64,000 bases of DNA, taken from Microbacterium maritypicum MF109. Lineage in GTDB: Bacteria; Actinomycetota; Actinomycetes; Actinomycetales; Microbacteriaceae. Made by a program: the position numbers and the translations under genes. Below are positions 45,496-53,734 of this stretch, in pieces (positions within the stretch are counted from its first letter, which is position 1; the number at the start of each line of letters is the position of its first letter). The stretch is from positions 1 through 64,000 of the forward strand of contig NZ_ATAO01000179.1 of NCBI RefSeq assembly GCF_000455825.1, given 5' to 3'. The notes below the pieces were generated by a model. The model was given only the letters and a program-made list of their open reading frames with translations. It was not told the origin of the DNA and made no database searches.

Positions 45496-46692
45496 ATGAG
45501 CGAGGACCAGCGACCCCGGCTGCGAGATCTGTTCCGTCCGCGCCCGGTCTCCACCGACCGCACCGTGACGACCGAGGCCGACGAGGCGGTGCCCCTGCCC
45601 CTGCGGATAACGGCGGGATATGCCTGGCGGCTGCTCCTGATCGCCGCCGCGATCGGCGTCTTCATCTGGCTGGTGATGCTGCTCAAGCTCCTCGTCATCC
45701 CGCTGATGGTGGGCATCCTCATCACGGCGTTGCTGTGGCCGGCGTTCTCGTGGATGCTGCGACGTGGTCTTCCGCGCTGGCTGGCGATCGCGCTCTCGCT
45801 GATCGGCACGGCCGCCATCGTCACCGGATTGATGTGGCTCGTCGTCTGGCAGGTGCGGGCTCAGCTTCCCGACGTGCAGGCGCGCTCGACCGAAGCGTTC
45901 GATCAGTTCCAGGTGTGGCTGCACGACGGTCCGCTGAACCTCTCGGACACGCAGATCGCCGACTACCTCCAGCAGGGTCTGGATCTCATCAGCGAGCAGG
46001 CGCAGGTCCTCTGGACGGGCGCGCTCGCCATCGGCACGACGGTCGGTCACGTCGCCACGGGCGCCCTGCTCGCGCTGTTCATCCTCATCTGCCTGCTGGC
46101 CGATGGTGCGGGGATCTGGCGCTGGACCCTCAAGATCTTCCCGCGTCGCGCCCGCCCGGCCGTCGATGGTGCCGCGCGCAACGGCTGGACCACGATCGTG
46201 AACTACGCGCGCACCCAGCTCTTCGTGGCCACCATCGACGCGATCGGCATCGGCCTCGGGGCGTTCCTCCTCCAGGTGCCCCTCGCGCTCCCGGTCGCCG
46301 TGCTCGTCTTCCTCGGCTCGTTCATCCCGATCGTGGGTGCGGTGGTGACCGGCGCCGTCGCCGTGTTCCTCGCGCTCGTGTACAACGGTCCGTGGATCGC
46401 GCTCTGGATGCTCGTGGTGGTCCTCGCCGTCCAGCAGATCGAGGGGCATATCCTGCAGCCGATCATGATGGGTTCTGCGGTCAAGGTGCACCCGCTCGCC
46501 GTCGTCCTCGTGGTGGCGGGTGGCGCGATGATCGCCGGCATCCCCGGCGCCCTCTTCGCTGTGCCGCTGGCGGCCTTCGTCAACGTCGCCGCGGTGACCA
46601 TCAGCTCGGGCTCCTGGCGCACCGGCGTCGGGCCGAGCGGAGACCTTATCTGGAGCACAGTTCCGCGCGAGCGGAGACGGAGGAATCGATGA
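45496..46692 (+). CDS. AI-2E family transporter (PerM/YdiK type)
   Basis: 398-residue permease with about eight helices. The N-terminal helices (LLLIAAAIGVFIWLVMLLKLLVIPLMVG) are followed by a cytoplasmic or amphipathic domain (QARSTEAFDQFQVWLHDGP) and the conserved family block LGSFIPIVGAVVTGAVAVFLALVYNGPW, then QQIEGHILQPIMMG. Members export autoinducer-2 or ions; the substrate here is unknown. TAGACT at 45484-45489 lies 6 bases before the ATG, a leaderless start. The stop overlaps the start of threonine ammonia-lyase (ATGA). Confidence 0.92.
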   Translation: MSEDQRPRLRDLFRPRPVSTDRTVTTEADEAVPLPLRITAGYAWRLLLIAAAIGVFIWLVMLLKLLVIPLMVGILITALLWPAFSWMLRRGLPRWLAIALSLIGTAAIVTGLMWLVVWQVRAQLPDVQARSTEAFDQFQVWLHDGPLNLSDTQIADYLQQGLDLISEQAQVLWTGALAIGTTVGHVATGALLALFILICLLADGAGIWRWTLKIFPRRARPAVDGAARNGWTTIVNYARTQLFVATIDAIGIGLGAFLLQVPLALPVAVLVFLGSFIPIVGAVVTGAVAVFLALVYNGPWIALWMLVVVLAVQQIEGHILQPIMMGSAVKVHPLAVVLVVAGGAMIAGIPGALFAVPLAAFVNVAAVTISSGSWRTGVGPSGDLIWSTVPRERRRRNR

Positions 46693-47918
46693 GCGCAGTC
46701 CCCAGCCTGACCGAGTTCGAGCACGCCGCTCAGAGTCTGGCTGAGGTGATCTCGCACACGCCGACGCTGCCCTCGCGAGCCCTCTCCGACATCCTCGGAG
46801 CCCCCGTCCTGCTGAAGATGGAGAATCTCCAGCGCACCGGGTCGTTCAAGATCCGCGGGGCGGCGTACCGGCTGTCGAAGCTGAGCGCCGAGGAGCGCTC
46901 GCGCGGCGTGGTCGCCGCGTCCGCGGGCAACCATGCGCAGGGAGTGGCGCTCGCCGCGCAGGAGCTCGGCATCCCCGCCACCATCTTCATGCCGTTGGGC
47001 GTTCCCGTGCCGAAGCTGCTCGCCACGCGTGGCTACGGAGCGGAGGTCGTGCTGGAGGGCGAGACGGTGGCGACATCCCTGCGTCTCGCCGCCGAATTCT
47101 CGGAGCGTACGGGGGCGGTGCTGATCCACCCGTTCGACCACCGCGACGTGGTGATCGGGCAGGGAACGCTCGGTCTCGAGCTTCTCGAAGATGCACCCGA
47201 TGTCGACACCGTCGTGCTCGGCATCGGCGGGGGAGGTCTCATCGCCGGCGTCGCCGCGGCGGTGAAGGCACGCGCCGCCGAGCTCGGGCGCACGGTCCGC
47301 ATCATCGGCGTGCAGGCCGAGAACGCGGCCGCGGTCCCGCCCTCGCTCGAGGCCGGAGAGCCCGTCGACATCGTGACGCGACCGACCATCGCTGACGGCA
47401 TCCTGGTCGCTCGACCGGGCGCGGTCCCCTTCGACATCATCAAAGAGCTCGTCGACGAGGTTGTCACCGTCTCCGACGATGACCTGGCGAGGGCCATCCT
47501 CATCCTGCTCGAGCAGTCGAAGGTCGTGGTGGAGCCCGCCGGTGCGGCCGGTGTGGCGGCGATCCTGGCCGGCAAGGTGTCGGCCATCGGGACCACGATG
47601 GCCGTGTTGTCGGGCGGGAACATCGATCCGCTCCTGCTGCAGCGCGTGGTCTCCCACGGACTCGCCGCCTCCGGTCGCTATCTCACGATCCGCATCCCTC
47701 TGCCCGACCGTCCCGGCCAGCTGGCCCGCGTGTCGGAGCTCATCGCCGAGGCCGGTGCGAACGTGATCGAGGCGATGCATACCCGCCACGGCCACGGCCT
47801 CCAGATCAGCGAGGTCATCCTCGAGCTCAGCGTCGAGACGCGTGGACCTGAGCACTCGGAGCACACGCTCGACACGCTGCGCCGCGCCGGCTTCGAGCCC
47901 ATCCTCGTCCCCGATTGA
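46689..47918 (+). CDS. ilvA: Threonine ammonia-lyase (threonine dehydratase) with ACT domain
   Basis: Converts threonine to 2-oxobutyrate and ammonia, the first step to isoleucine. The 409 residues contain the PLP-binding GSFKIRGA with K54, SAGNHAQGVA, the phosphate loop GIGGGGLIAGVA and a C-terminal single ACT domain from about residue 325 (RIPLPDRPGQLARVSELIAEAGANVIE). One ACT domain and this length fit the actinobacterial/TdcB-like short form rather than the E. coli two-ACT IlvA, so catabolic use is possible. It overlaps the exporter gene by 4 bases. A strong bidirectional terminator follows. Confidence 0.94.
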   Translation: MSAVPSLTEFEHAAQSLAEVISHTPTLPSRALSDILGAPVLLKMENLQRTGSFKIRGAAYRLSKLSAEERSRGVVAASAGNHAQGVALAAQELGIPATIFMPLGVPVPKLLATRGYGAEVVLEGETVATSLRLAAEFSERTGAVLIHPFDHRDVVIGQGTLGLELLEDAPDVDTVVLGIGGGGLIAGVAAAVKARAAELGRTVRIIGVQAENAAAVPPSLEAGEPVDIVTRPTIADGILVARPGAVPFDIIKELVDEVVTVSDDDLARAILILLEQSKVVVEPAGAAGVAAILAGKVSAIGTTMAVLSGGNIDPLLLQRVVSHGLAASGRYLTIRIPLPDRPGQLARVSELIAEAGANVIEAMHTRHGHGLQISEVILELSVETRGPEHSEHTLDTLRRAGFEPILVPD

Positions 47919-47936
47919 GCACACCGATCGATCACG

Positions 47937-47978
47937 CAGAAGCGCCCCCGCGTCCGACAGGATGCGGGGGCGCTTCTG
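47937..47978. terminator. Bidirectional terminator between ilvA and greA
   Basis: CAGAAGCGCCCCCGC (47937-47951) and GCGGGGGCGCTTCTG (47964-47978) form a perfect 15-bp stem with a 12-base loop between two convergent genes. Confidence 0.9.
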
Positions 47979-47987
47979 ACAGGATGC

Positions 47988-48476
47988 TCAGCCCGTGTAG
48001 GTCTCGACGTTCACGATCTCGACGCTGATCGATCGCCCGTTGGGAGCCTCGTAGGAGGACTTCTCGCCGACCTTCAGGCCGAGGATGGCCTGACCGAGGG
48101 GGCTGGCTTCGCTGTACACGTCGAGGTCGCTGCCGGCCGCGATCTCACGGCTGCCGAGGAGGAAGACCTCTTCACCGCCCGCGACGAGGGCGGTGACCAC
48201 GGTGCCGGGCTCGACGATCCCGCGGCTGGCAGGAGCCTCGCCGACCTTGGCGGTCTTCAGCAGGCCTTCGAGAGTGCGGATGCGCGCCTCCTGCTTGCCC
48301 TGCTCGTCCTTGGCGGCGTGGTATCCGCCGTTCTCCTTGAGATCGCCCTCTTCGCGGGCCGCCTCGATGCGCTTGGCGATCTCGTCGCGGCCGAAGGTGG
48401 ACAGGTGCTCCAGCTCGGCGACGAGCCGGTCATACGCTTCCTGCGTGAGGAAGGGAACCTGAGCATCGGTGGACAT
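47988..48476 (-). CDS. greA: Transcription elongation factor GreA
   Basis: 162-residue factor that rescues backtracked RNA polymerase by inducing transcript cleavage. The N-terminal coiled coil carries LTQEAYDRLVAELEHL and the acidic tip EGDLKENGGYHAAKDEQ. The C-terminal FKBP-like domain ends with SPLGQAILGLKVGEKSSYEAPNGRSISVEI. AGGAGC lies 6 bases before the ATG, a normal leadered start. The order greA-DUF4307 is conserved with Mycobacterium. Confidence 0.96.
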   Translation of the reverse strand: MSTDAQVPFLTQEAYDRLVAELEHLSTFGRDEIAKRIEAAREEGDLKENGGYHAAKDEQGKQEARIRTLEGLLKTAKVGEAPASRGIVEPGTVVTALVAGGEEVFLLGSREIAAGSDLDVYSEASPLGQAILGLKVGEKSSYEAPNGRSISVEIVNVETYTG

Positions 48477-48529
48477 GACGAAGCTCCTTCTTTCGGGATC
48501 CCTCCGGCATGCTGCGGGGGATATGCCAA

Positions 48530-48556
48530 GACGCCCCGGCACGGTGCCGGGGCGTC
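48530..48556 (-). terminator. Hairpin between DUF4307 and greA
   Basis: GACGCCCCGGCAC (48530-48542) and GTGCCGGGGCGTC (48544-48556) are perfectly complementary with almost no loop, so the inner 2-3 pairs must open. It probably ends the DUF4307 transcript. Confidence 0.75.
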
Positions 48557-48574
48557 GTCTTGTCTGGCACGAGT

Positions 48575-48961
48575 CTAAGCGACCCAGCAGGCGTTCACCA
48601 AACCTGTGGTGGCTGCCGAGACGGTCGGAATGGTGACGGAGCGGGCCTGGGAGTGGCTGTCTCCGGCCTCGATCTCGACGATCTTCCAACCCACTACGCC
48701 GAACTCCTCGTCGAGGGCCTCCACGGCGCACACGACATCCTTGCCCTGCACGCCGGTCACCTGGAAGCTGATGTTCACGGAGTGCTCGTCGACGAGTTCG
48801 AAGCCCAGGTCGTCCGCGTCGACGGACGCCATCGACTGGGCGACGGTCATCCAGCTGAACGCGCCCACGATCAACAGCGCGATCACGCCACCGATGATCC
48901 ACGGCGTCCGGCGTCGTCGGGTTCGGCCATAGCGTTCGTCGAGCTCTTGTGCGGTCGTCAC
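48575..48961 (-). CDS. DUF4307 domain protein
   Basis: 128-residue actinobacterial protein with one N-terminal membrane helix (PWIIGGVIALLIVGAFSWM, about residues 20-38) and an extracytoplasmic beta-rich domain (LGFELVDEHSVNISFQVTGVQGKDVVCAVEALDEEFGVVGWK in parts). This matches DUF4307, which sits beside greA across Actinobacteria, including Mycobacterium. Function is unknown. The basic stretch RYGRTRRRR before the helix fixes its inside-out topology. The start is GTG with a weak GGAAG-like site upstream. Confidence 0.9.
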   Translation of the reverse strand: MTTAQELDERYGRTRRRRTPWIIGGVIALLIVGAFSWMTVAQSMASVDADDLGFELVDEHSVNISFQVTGVQGKDVVCAVEALDEEFGVVGWKIVEIEAGDSHSQARSVTIPTVSAATTGLVNACWVA

Positions 48962-49028
48962 AGGTGGGTCTTCCGGTCGTTAGGCTGGTGTTACCAGGTT
49001 ATGCGACCTGCGTACGAAAGGCCGATTC

Positions 49029-49328
49029 ATGTTCTCTCTGTCCGAGACCCCGATGCCGACGCCGAGCATGACCGTCGATCCGGTGTCGGTCACCCCGGGG
49101 TTCGTCGGCTTCGCCGCGATCGTCGTGGTCGTGATCGCGGTGATCCTGCTGATCTGGGACATGAACCGTCGCATCCGCCGGGTCCGGTACCGCGAAGAGG
49201 TGCGTGACGAGCTGGACGCCGAAGAAGCGGCGCGGGCCGAGGGCGGTGCCGCTGCACCCGGAGCGAACGAATCGACAGCCGACGGCACGACCTCAGCGGA
49301 GGGCGAAGGCGACACGCCCGCTCGCTGA
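49029..49328 (+). CDS. Small single-helix membrane protein
   Basis: 99-residue protein with one strongly hydrophobic helix (VGFAAIVVVVIAVILLIWDM, about residues 26-45), a basic stretch (NRRIRRVRYREEVRDE) and a Glu/Ala/Gly-rich disordered tail. It occupies the place of the small membrane protein that follows mca in Mycobacterium (Rv1083), but mca itself is absent. The ATG has GAAAGG upstream and a TAGGCT -10 further upstream. Function is unknown. Confidence 0.8.
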   Translation: MFSLSETPMPTPSMTVDPVSVTPGFVGFAAIVVVVIAVILLIWDMNRRIRRVRYREEVRDELDAEEAARAEGGAAAPGANESTADGTTSAEGEGDTPAR

Positions 49329-49335
49329 CCGACCG

Positions 49336-50067
49336 CTACGGTGCGCCCAGCGAGGGCGACAGCGGTGACAGCGCGATGAGCAGGCACGCGGTCCAGTGGC
49401 ACAGGAACGCGAGCACCGTGCACACGTGGAAGATCTCGTGGAACCCGAAGTGCCCCGGCCAGGGGTTGGGCTTCTTGAGCGCGTAGACGACGGCGCCCCC
49501 CGTGTAGAGAAGGCCTCCCACGATCACCAGCACCATCATCGCGAAGTTCGCGTTCATGAGGTCGACGATGTACATCACGGCCGCCCAGCCGAGCAGCAGG
49601 TACAGGGCGACGTAGAGCCAGCGCGGCGCGTGGATCCAGAAGACCCGGAAAAGGATGCCGACGAGGGTTCCGCCCCACACCAGGCAGAGGAGCAGTACGC
49701 CCTTCGCGGGCGGGAGCGCCAGAACCGCCAGAGGAGTGTAGGTACCGGCGATCAGCAGCAGGATGTTGGCGTGGTCGATGCGCTTGAGCAGCACCTTCAC
49801 CTTCGGCCGCCAGTCGATGCGGTGGTAGAGCGCCGAATTGCCGAAGAGCAGCAGCGAGGTGAGCATGAACACGGCGGAGGCCCACTTCGCCGGGGCGCCA
49901 TCGGCCACGACGATGAGGACGATGCCCGCGATCAGAGCCACCGGGAACGTGCCGGCGTGGATCCATCCGCGCCAGGTCGGTTTGACCTCGGTCGCCGCAT
50001 CCACGGCGGCCGCTTCGAGCAGGGGCAGCTGGGGGACGTCGGGGCCGGAGGGCTCGGGAGTGCTCAC
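49336..50067 (-). CDS. trhA: Hemolysin III family protein (PAQR/TrhA type)
   Basis: 243-residue seven-helix protein of the hemolysin III/PAQR superfamily. The conserved zinc-site histidines are seen in WIHAGTFPVALIAGI, GNSALYHRIDW (ALYH motif with the family Asp in RIDHANILLLIAGTYTP), and HFGFHEIFHVCTVLAFLCHW near the end. Family members change membrane fluidity or act as lipid hydrolases; hemolysis is a historical name. TAGAGT (50079-50074) lies 6 bases before the GTG, so it is probably leaderless. It is divergent from the cis-prenyltransferase gene, as in Mycobacterium. Confidence 0.94.
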   Translation of the reverse strand: MSTPEPSGPDVPQLPLLEAAAVDAATEVKPTWRGWIHAGTFPVALIAGIVLIVVADGAPAKWASAVFMLTSLLLFGNSALYHRIDWRPKVKVLLKRIDHANILLLIAGTYTPLAVLALPPAKGVLLLCLVWGGTLVGILFRVFWIHAPRWLYVALYLLLGWAAVMYIVDLMNANFAMMVLVIVGGLLYTGGAVVYALKKPNPWPGHFGFHEIFHVCTVLAFLCHWTACLLIALSPLSPSLGAP

Positions 50068-50161
50068 GTGCTCACTCTAAGCCGACGCGCATACCCCACA
50101 GGGCACATATCCTCAGCGCGCACACACGATGCCGCGGGCCTCGACACGGTAGCGTAGGGAG

Positions 50162-50944
50162 GTGATGTCACGCGAGAGCCCGGGGCGAGGGCCGCTGTAT
50201 CGGCTCTACACCAGCCGGCTGCGTCGCCACCTCGATCCGGCCAGCGTGCCGCATCATGTTGCGATGATGATCGACGGCAACCGTCGCTGGGCGCGTCAGC
50301 TCGGACTGGACACGCCCGCAGAGGGCCACCGGGCGGGCGCCGCCAAGATGCGCGAGTTCCTCGGCTGGTGCGACGAGCTCGGTGTGCGCGTGGTGTCGCT
50401 GTATCTGCTCTCGAGCGACAACCTGCGAAAGCGCGATTCCGCGGAGCTCGCCGACCTCATCGAGATCATCGCCGAACTCGCCGAGGCTCTGTCCCGTGAA
50501 GGCAACTGGCGGGTCAAGCACGTCGGCCGATCCGACATCCTCCCGGCGGAACTCGCGCGCGTCCTCTCCGACGCCGAGAAGCGCACGAAGGATCACACCG
50601 GATTACACGTGAATCTCGCCGTCGGCTACGGCGGACGCAATGAGATCGTCGACGCGGTGCGGAGCATCATCACGAAGCACGAGGCATCCGGCGGCACGCT
50701 GGAAGACCTCGCCGCCCATCTCACGCCCGAGATGATCGGCGAGCACCTCTACACCGGCGGTCAGCCCGATCCCGACCTGGTGATCCGCACGAGTGGGGAG
50801 CAGCGGCTGAGCGACTTCCTGTTGTGGCAGAGCGCGCACAGCGAGTTCTACTTCGTCGAGGCGCTGGGTCCTGATCTCCGACAGGTGGACTTCCTCCGTG
50901 CGATCCGCGACTACGCCGATCGGGACCGACGCTTCGGGCGCTGA
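50162..50944 (+). CDS. uppS: Isoprenyl transferase (cis-prenyltransferase, UppS/Z-FPP synthase type)
   Basis: 260-residue cis-prenyl transferase that elongates an allylic diphosphate with isopentenyl diphosphate, either to the C55/C50 lipid carrier or to short Z-farnesyl diphosphate. It has MMIDGNRRWARQLG with the catalytic Asp38, SLYLLSSDNLRKR, and the C-terminal IRTSGEQRLSDFLLWQSAHSEFYF. In Mycobacterium the gene at this position (Rv1086) is the short-chain Z-FPP synthase, so product length is open. TAGCGT at 50150-50155 lies 6 bases before the GTG, a leaderless start. Codon 148 (50603-50605) is TTA, a very rare leucine codon in this window. Confidence 0.93.
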   Translation: MMSRESPGRGPLYRLYTSRLRRHLDPASVPHHVAMMIDGNRRWARQLGLDTPAEGHRAGAAKMREFLGWCDELGVRVVSLYLLSSDNLRKRDSAELADLIEIIAELAEALSREGNWRVKHVGRSDILPAELARVLSDAEKRTKDHTGLHVNLAVGYGGRNEIVDAVRSIITKHEASGGTLEDLAAHLTPEMIGEHLYTGGQPDPDLVIRTSGEQRLSDFLLWQSAHSEFYFVEALGPDLRQVDFLRAIRDYADRDRRFGR

Positions 50945-50999
50945 ACGGGTGTCGGGAGGCCGGGGACCAGGGACCTGTGAGCCGTGCCACAATGACGCA

Positions 51000-52130
51000 G
51001 TGAGCACTTTCCGGGACTATGTCGACACGTTCGACACCGAGTCCGGCTATCTGAACTGGGCGGCCTTCGGTCCGCTGTCGCCGTCCGTCCGTGAAGAGGT
51101 CTTCGCCGACGCCGATCTGCTCGGCAGCGGGCGGCCGTCATCGCTCTCCCTGGTCGCCGAGCGCATCGGTCAGGCCCAGGAGCTCGTCGCCGAGCTGCTG
51201 GACGCGGAGGCCGACGACGTCACTTTGCAGCCGTCGTCGACCCACGGGCTCATGCACGCGCTGTTCGGGCTCTCCGGCGACGTGATCGCGAGCACCGCCG
51301 AATTCCCGAGCGTCAGTCTGACCCTGGAGCGCGCATCCACGGCATCGGATCGAACGGTCGCACCGCGCTGGATCACACCCGACGACGGGCGGGTGACACC
51401 CGACACCGTGATCGAGGCCCTCGATGACGAGGTGGTCGCGCTGGCGGTGAGCCACGTCGACTTCCGCACCGGATTCCGCGTCGATCTCGCGGCGCTTCGC
51501 GAGTCGATCGGGGCCGACCGCCTGCTCATCGTCGACGCCGTCCAGTCGTTCGGTGTGATCGACGCCGACTACTCCGCTGCCGACGTGGTGGTCGGACACG
51601 GCTACAAGTGGTTGCGCGCGGGTCGTGGCAGCGCCTTCGCGTGGTTCTCGCCCCGTGCACGAGAGCGCATCACCCCCGTGTTGTCCGGTATCACCGGCAC
51701 GACGGCTGCGGGGCTGTTCGTCGACGAACTGCCTGCACCTGCGCCGTCGGCCCGCGCCTTCACCGTGAGCCAGCCCGACACGCTCGCGGCCGGCCGACTC
51801 GCGATCGGCGTGCGCGACGTGCGCGATGCCGGCGTCGACTCGATCGAGGAGCGGCTCGCCCAGAACGTCGACACCGTGATCGAGATCGCCGACCGCCACG
51901 GCATCGAGGTGAGCTCCCCGCGCGAGCGCAGCCGGCGTGCGGGCATCGTCGCGCTCGCTCCGGAGGAGCCCGCGCGACTCGCCGCGGCACTCGCCAACGC
52001 CGGAGTGGTCGTCACGGCACGGGGTGCCTCGGTGCGGATCGCGCCGCACGCGGGCACCGACGCCGCGACATTCGAGCTCCTCGACGATGCTCTGCGGGCG
52101 TTCGGCAACGAGACGTTCATCAGCGCGTAA
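51000..52130 (+). CDS. Class V-fold PLP-dependent aminotransferase
   Basis: 376-residue fold-type I enzyme related to SufS/kynureninase-like class V aminotransferases. The PLP set is H152 (SHVDFRTG), D179 (IVDAVQSFG) and the Schiff-base lysine K203 (GHGYKWLRAGRG). No catalytic Cys loop of desulfurases is seen, and no SUF partners are near, so cysteine desulfurase activity is unlikely. The substrate is unknown. I set the GTG at 51000 as start: CACAAT at 50988-50993 lies 6 bases upstream, a leaderless pattern. The gene is 55 bases after uppS. Confidence 0.88.
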   Translation: MSTFRDYVDTFDTESGYLNWAAFGPLSPSVREEVFADADLLGSGRPSSLSLVAERIGQAQELVAELLDAEADDVTLQPSSTHGLMHALFGLSGDVIASTAEFPSVSLTLERASTASDRTVAPRWITPDDGRVTPDTVIEALDDEVVALAVSHVDFRTGFRVDLAALRESIGADRLLIVDAVQSFGVIDADYSAADVVVGHGYKWLRAGRGSAFAWFSPRARERITPVLSGITGTTAAGLFVDELPAPAPSARAFTVSQPDTLAAGRLAIGVRDVRDAGVDSIEERLAQNVDTVIEIADRHGIEVSSPRERSRRAGIVALAPEEPARLAAALANAGVVVTARGASVRIAPHAGTDAATFELLDDALRAFGNETFISA

Positions 52131-52288
52131 CGAATCATTGGCGTGTCGAATTCGGGTTAATCACCCGCACGGTCGTACGTTCTAGGCATCGGGCAAGGCG
52201 CCCGTTCGAGTCGGCCTCAGGTTGACGACTCGTGACCCCCTGGTCGACTCGTTCGAATAGCCGGGATTCCCCGGGTCGGGAGTGGGTC

Positions 52289-53671
52289 GTGACCACACGT
52301 ACAGCGCAGCAGGCCACCAGCACCGCGCAGCAGTCCACCCGTAAGACGTCGAGCCGGGCATCGTCCGCCGATCCGGATCAGGATCTGCGCACGTATGTCC
52401 TCGACACCTCTGTCCTGCTGAGCGATCCGCAGGCGTTCTTCCGTTTCGCGGAGCACTCGGTCGTCCTTCCCGTCGTCGTGATCACGGAACTCGAGGGCAA
52501 ACGCCACGACCCGGAGATCGGCTACTTCGCACGGCAGGCCCTGCGCCACCTCGACGACCTGCGCATCGAGCATGGACGGCTCGACTTCCCGGTGGAGGTC
52601 GGCGAGGGTGGCACGCTCCGCGTCGAGCTGGCGAACACCGACTCCTCCGTGCTTCCCGCCGGCATCCGCCTCAGTGACAACGACACGCGCATCCTCTCGG
52701 TCGCCATGCACCTCGCGCAGGACGGGCAGGACGTCACGATCGTCTCGAAGGACCTGCCGATGCGTGTCAAGGCCGCCTCTCTCGGCCTGCGCGCCGAGGA
52801 GTATCTGGCCGAGCAGGCGGTGGACTCCGGGTGGACCGGCATCTCGACGCTCGACCTCTCCGGTGACGACATCAGCGACCTCTACGAGAGCGAGGTCGGC
52901 ATCAGCGAGCAGGCACGCGGTCTCCCGGTGAACACCGGACTGATCATCCACTCCGAGCGCGGTTCCGCGCTCGGCCGGGTGACGGGCGACGGCGAGTACC
53001 GACTCGTACGAGGAGACCGCGACATCTTCGGTATGCACGGCCGTTCGGCCGAGCAGCGCATCGCGATCGACCTGCTGCTCGATCAGGAGGTCGGCATCGT
53101 CTCCCTCGGCGGACGCGCCGGTACCGGCAAGTCGGCGCTCGCGCTCTGCGCCGGACTCGAAGCGGTGCTGGAGCGGCAGCAGCAGAAGAAGATCATCGTG
53201 TTCCGGCCGTTGTTCGCCGTCGGCGGGCAGGAGCTCGGCTACCTTCCCGGCGACCAGGGCGAGAAGATGGGGCCCTGGGGTCAGGCGGTGTTCGACACGC
53301 TGGGCTCGGTGGTGTCGGGAAACGTGATCGAGGAGGTCATCGAGCGCGGACTGCTCGAAGTGCTCCCGCTGACCCACATCCGCGGACGCTCCCTCCACGA
53401 CGCGTTCGTGATCGTCGACGAGGCGCAGTCGCTCGAGCGCAACGTGCTGCTGACGGTGCTGAGTCGGATGGGCCAGAATTCCCGGGTGATCCTCACCCAC
53501 GACGTCGGTCAGCGCGACAACCTCCGGGTCGGACGTCACGACGGAATCGCCAGCGTGATCGAGACGCTGAAGGGGCACGACCTCTTCGGGCACGTGACTC
53601 TGACGCGCTCCGAGCGTTCGGCCATCGCCGCCCTCGTCACCGAGCTCTTGGAGGGTGGAGAGCTCAGCTGA
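52289..53671 (+). CDS. phoH: PIN-PhoH protein (PhoH2-type RNA helicase/ribonuclease)
   Basis: 460-residue two-domain protein. A PIN ribonuclease domain fills residues ~30-170 ([34 protein letters not shown] with its acidic residues), and the PhoH ATPase fills residues ~250-460 ([11 protein letters not shown] with K281, [31 protein letters not shown]). The mycobacterial relative PhoH2 unwinds and cuts RNA. Its partner PhoAT lies upstream there; I see no such small gene here. I use the GTG at 52289 (GGGAGTGG upstream). The order phoH2-fumC is conserved with Mycobacterium. Confidence 0.92.
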   Translation: MTTRTAQQATSTAQQSTRKTSSRASSADPDQDLRTYVLDTSVLLSDPQAFFRFAEHSVVLPVVVITELEGKRHDPEIGYFARQALRHLDDLRIEHGRLDFPVEVGEGGTLRVELANTDSSVLPAGIRLSDNDTRILSVAMHLAQDGQDVTIVSKDLPMRVKAASLGLRAEEYLAEQAVDSGWTGISTLDLSGDDISDLYESEVGISEQARGLPVNTGLIIHSERGSALGRVTGDGEYRLVRGDRDIFGMHGRSAEQRIAIDLLLDQEVGIVSLGGRAGTGKSALALCAGLEAVLERQQQKKIIVFRPLFAVGGQELGYLPGDQGEKMGPWGQAVFDTLGSVVSGNVIEEVIERGLLEVLPLTHIRGRSLHDAFVIVDEAQSLERNVLLTVLSRMGQNSRVILTHDVGQRDNLRVGRHDGIASVIETLKGHDLFGHVTLTRSERSAIAALVTELLEGGELS

Positions 53672-53679
53672 CGACGGAA

Positions 53680-53721
53680 ACAGCGGATGCCGCGGGGAAG
53701 AGTCCTCGCGGCATCCGCTGT
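53680..53721. terminator. Bidirectional terminator between phoH and fumC
   Basis: ACAGCGGATGCCGCG (53680-53694) and CGCGGCATCCGCTGT (53707-53721) form a perfect 15-bp stem with a 12-base loop between two convergent genes. Confidence 0.88.
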
Positions 53722-53734
53722 CTCGCGCTATGGG

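Noticed and set aside
44175-47918. 1247-codon plus-strand frame ending in threonine ammonia-lyase
   Set aside because: Only the last 409 codons are real. The rest runs antisense to the YcaQ-like gene and through the AI-2E gene in another frame.
52131-52288. PhoAT-like antitoxin gene before phoH
   Set aside because: The 158-base gap has no convincing small reading frame with a start and ribosome site.
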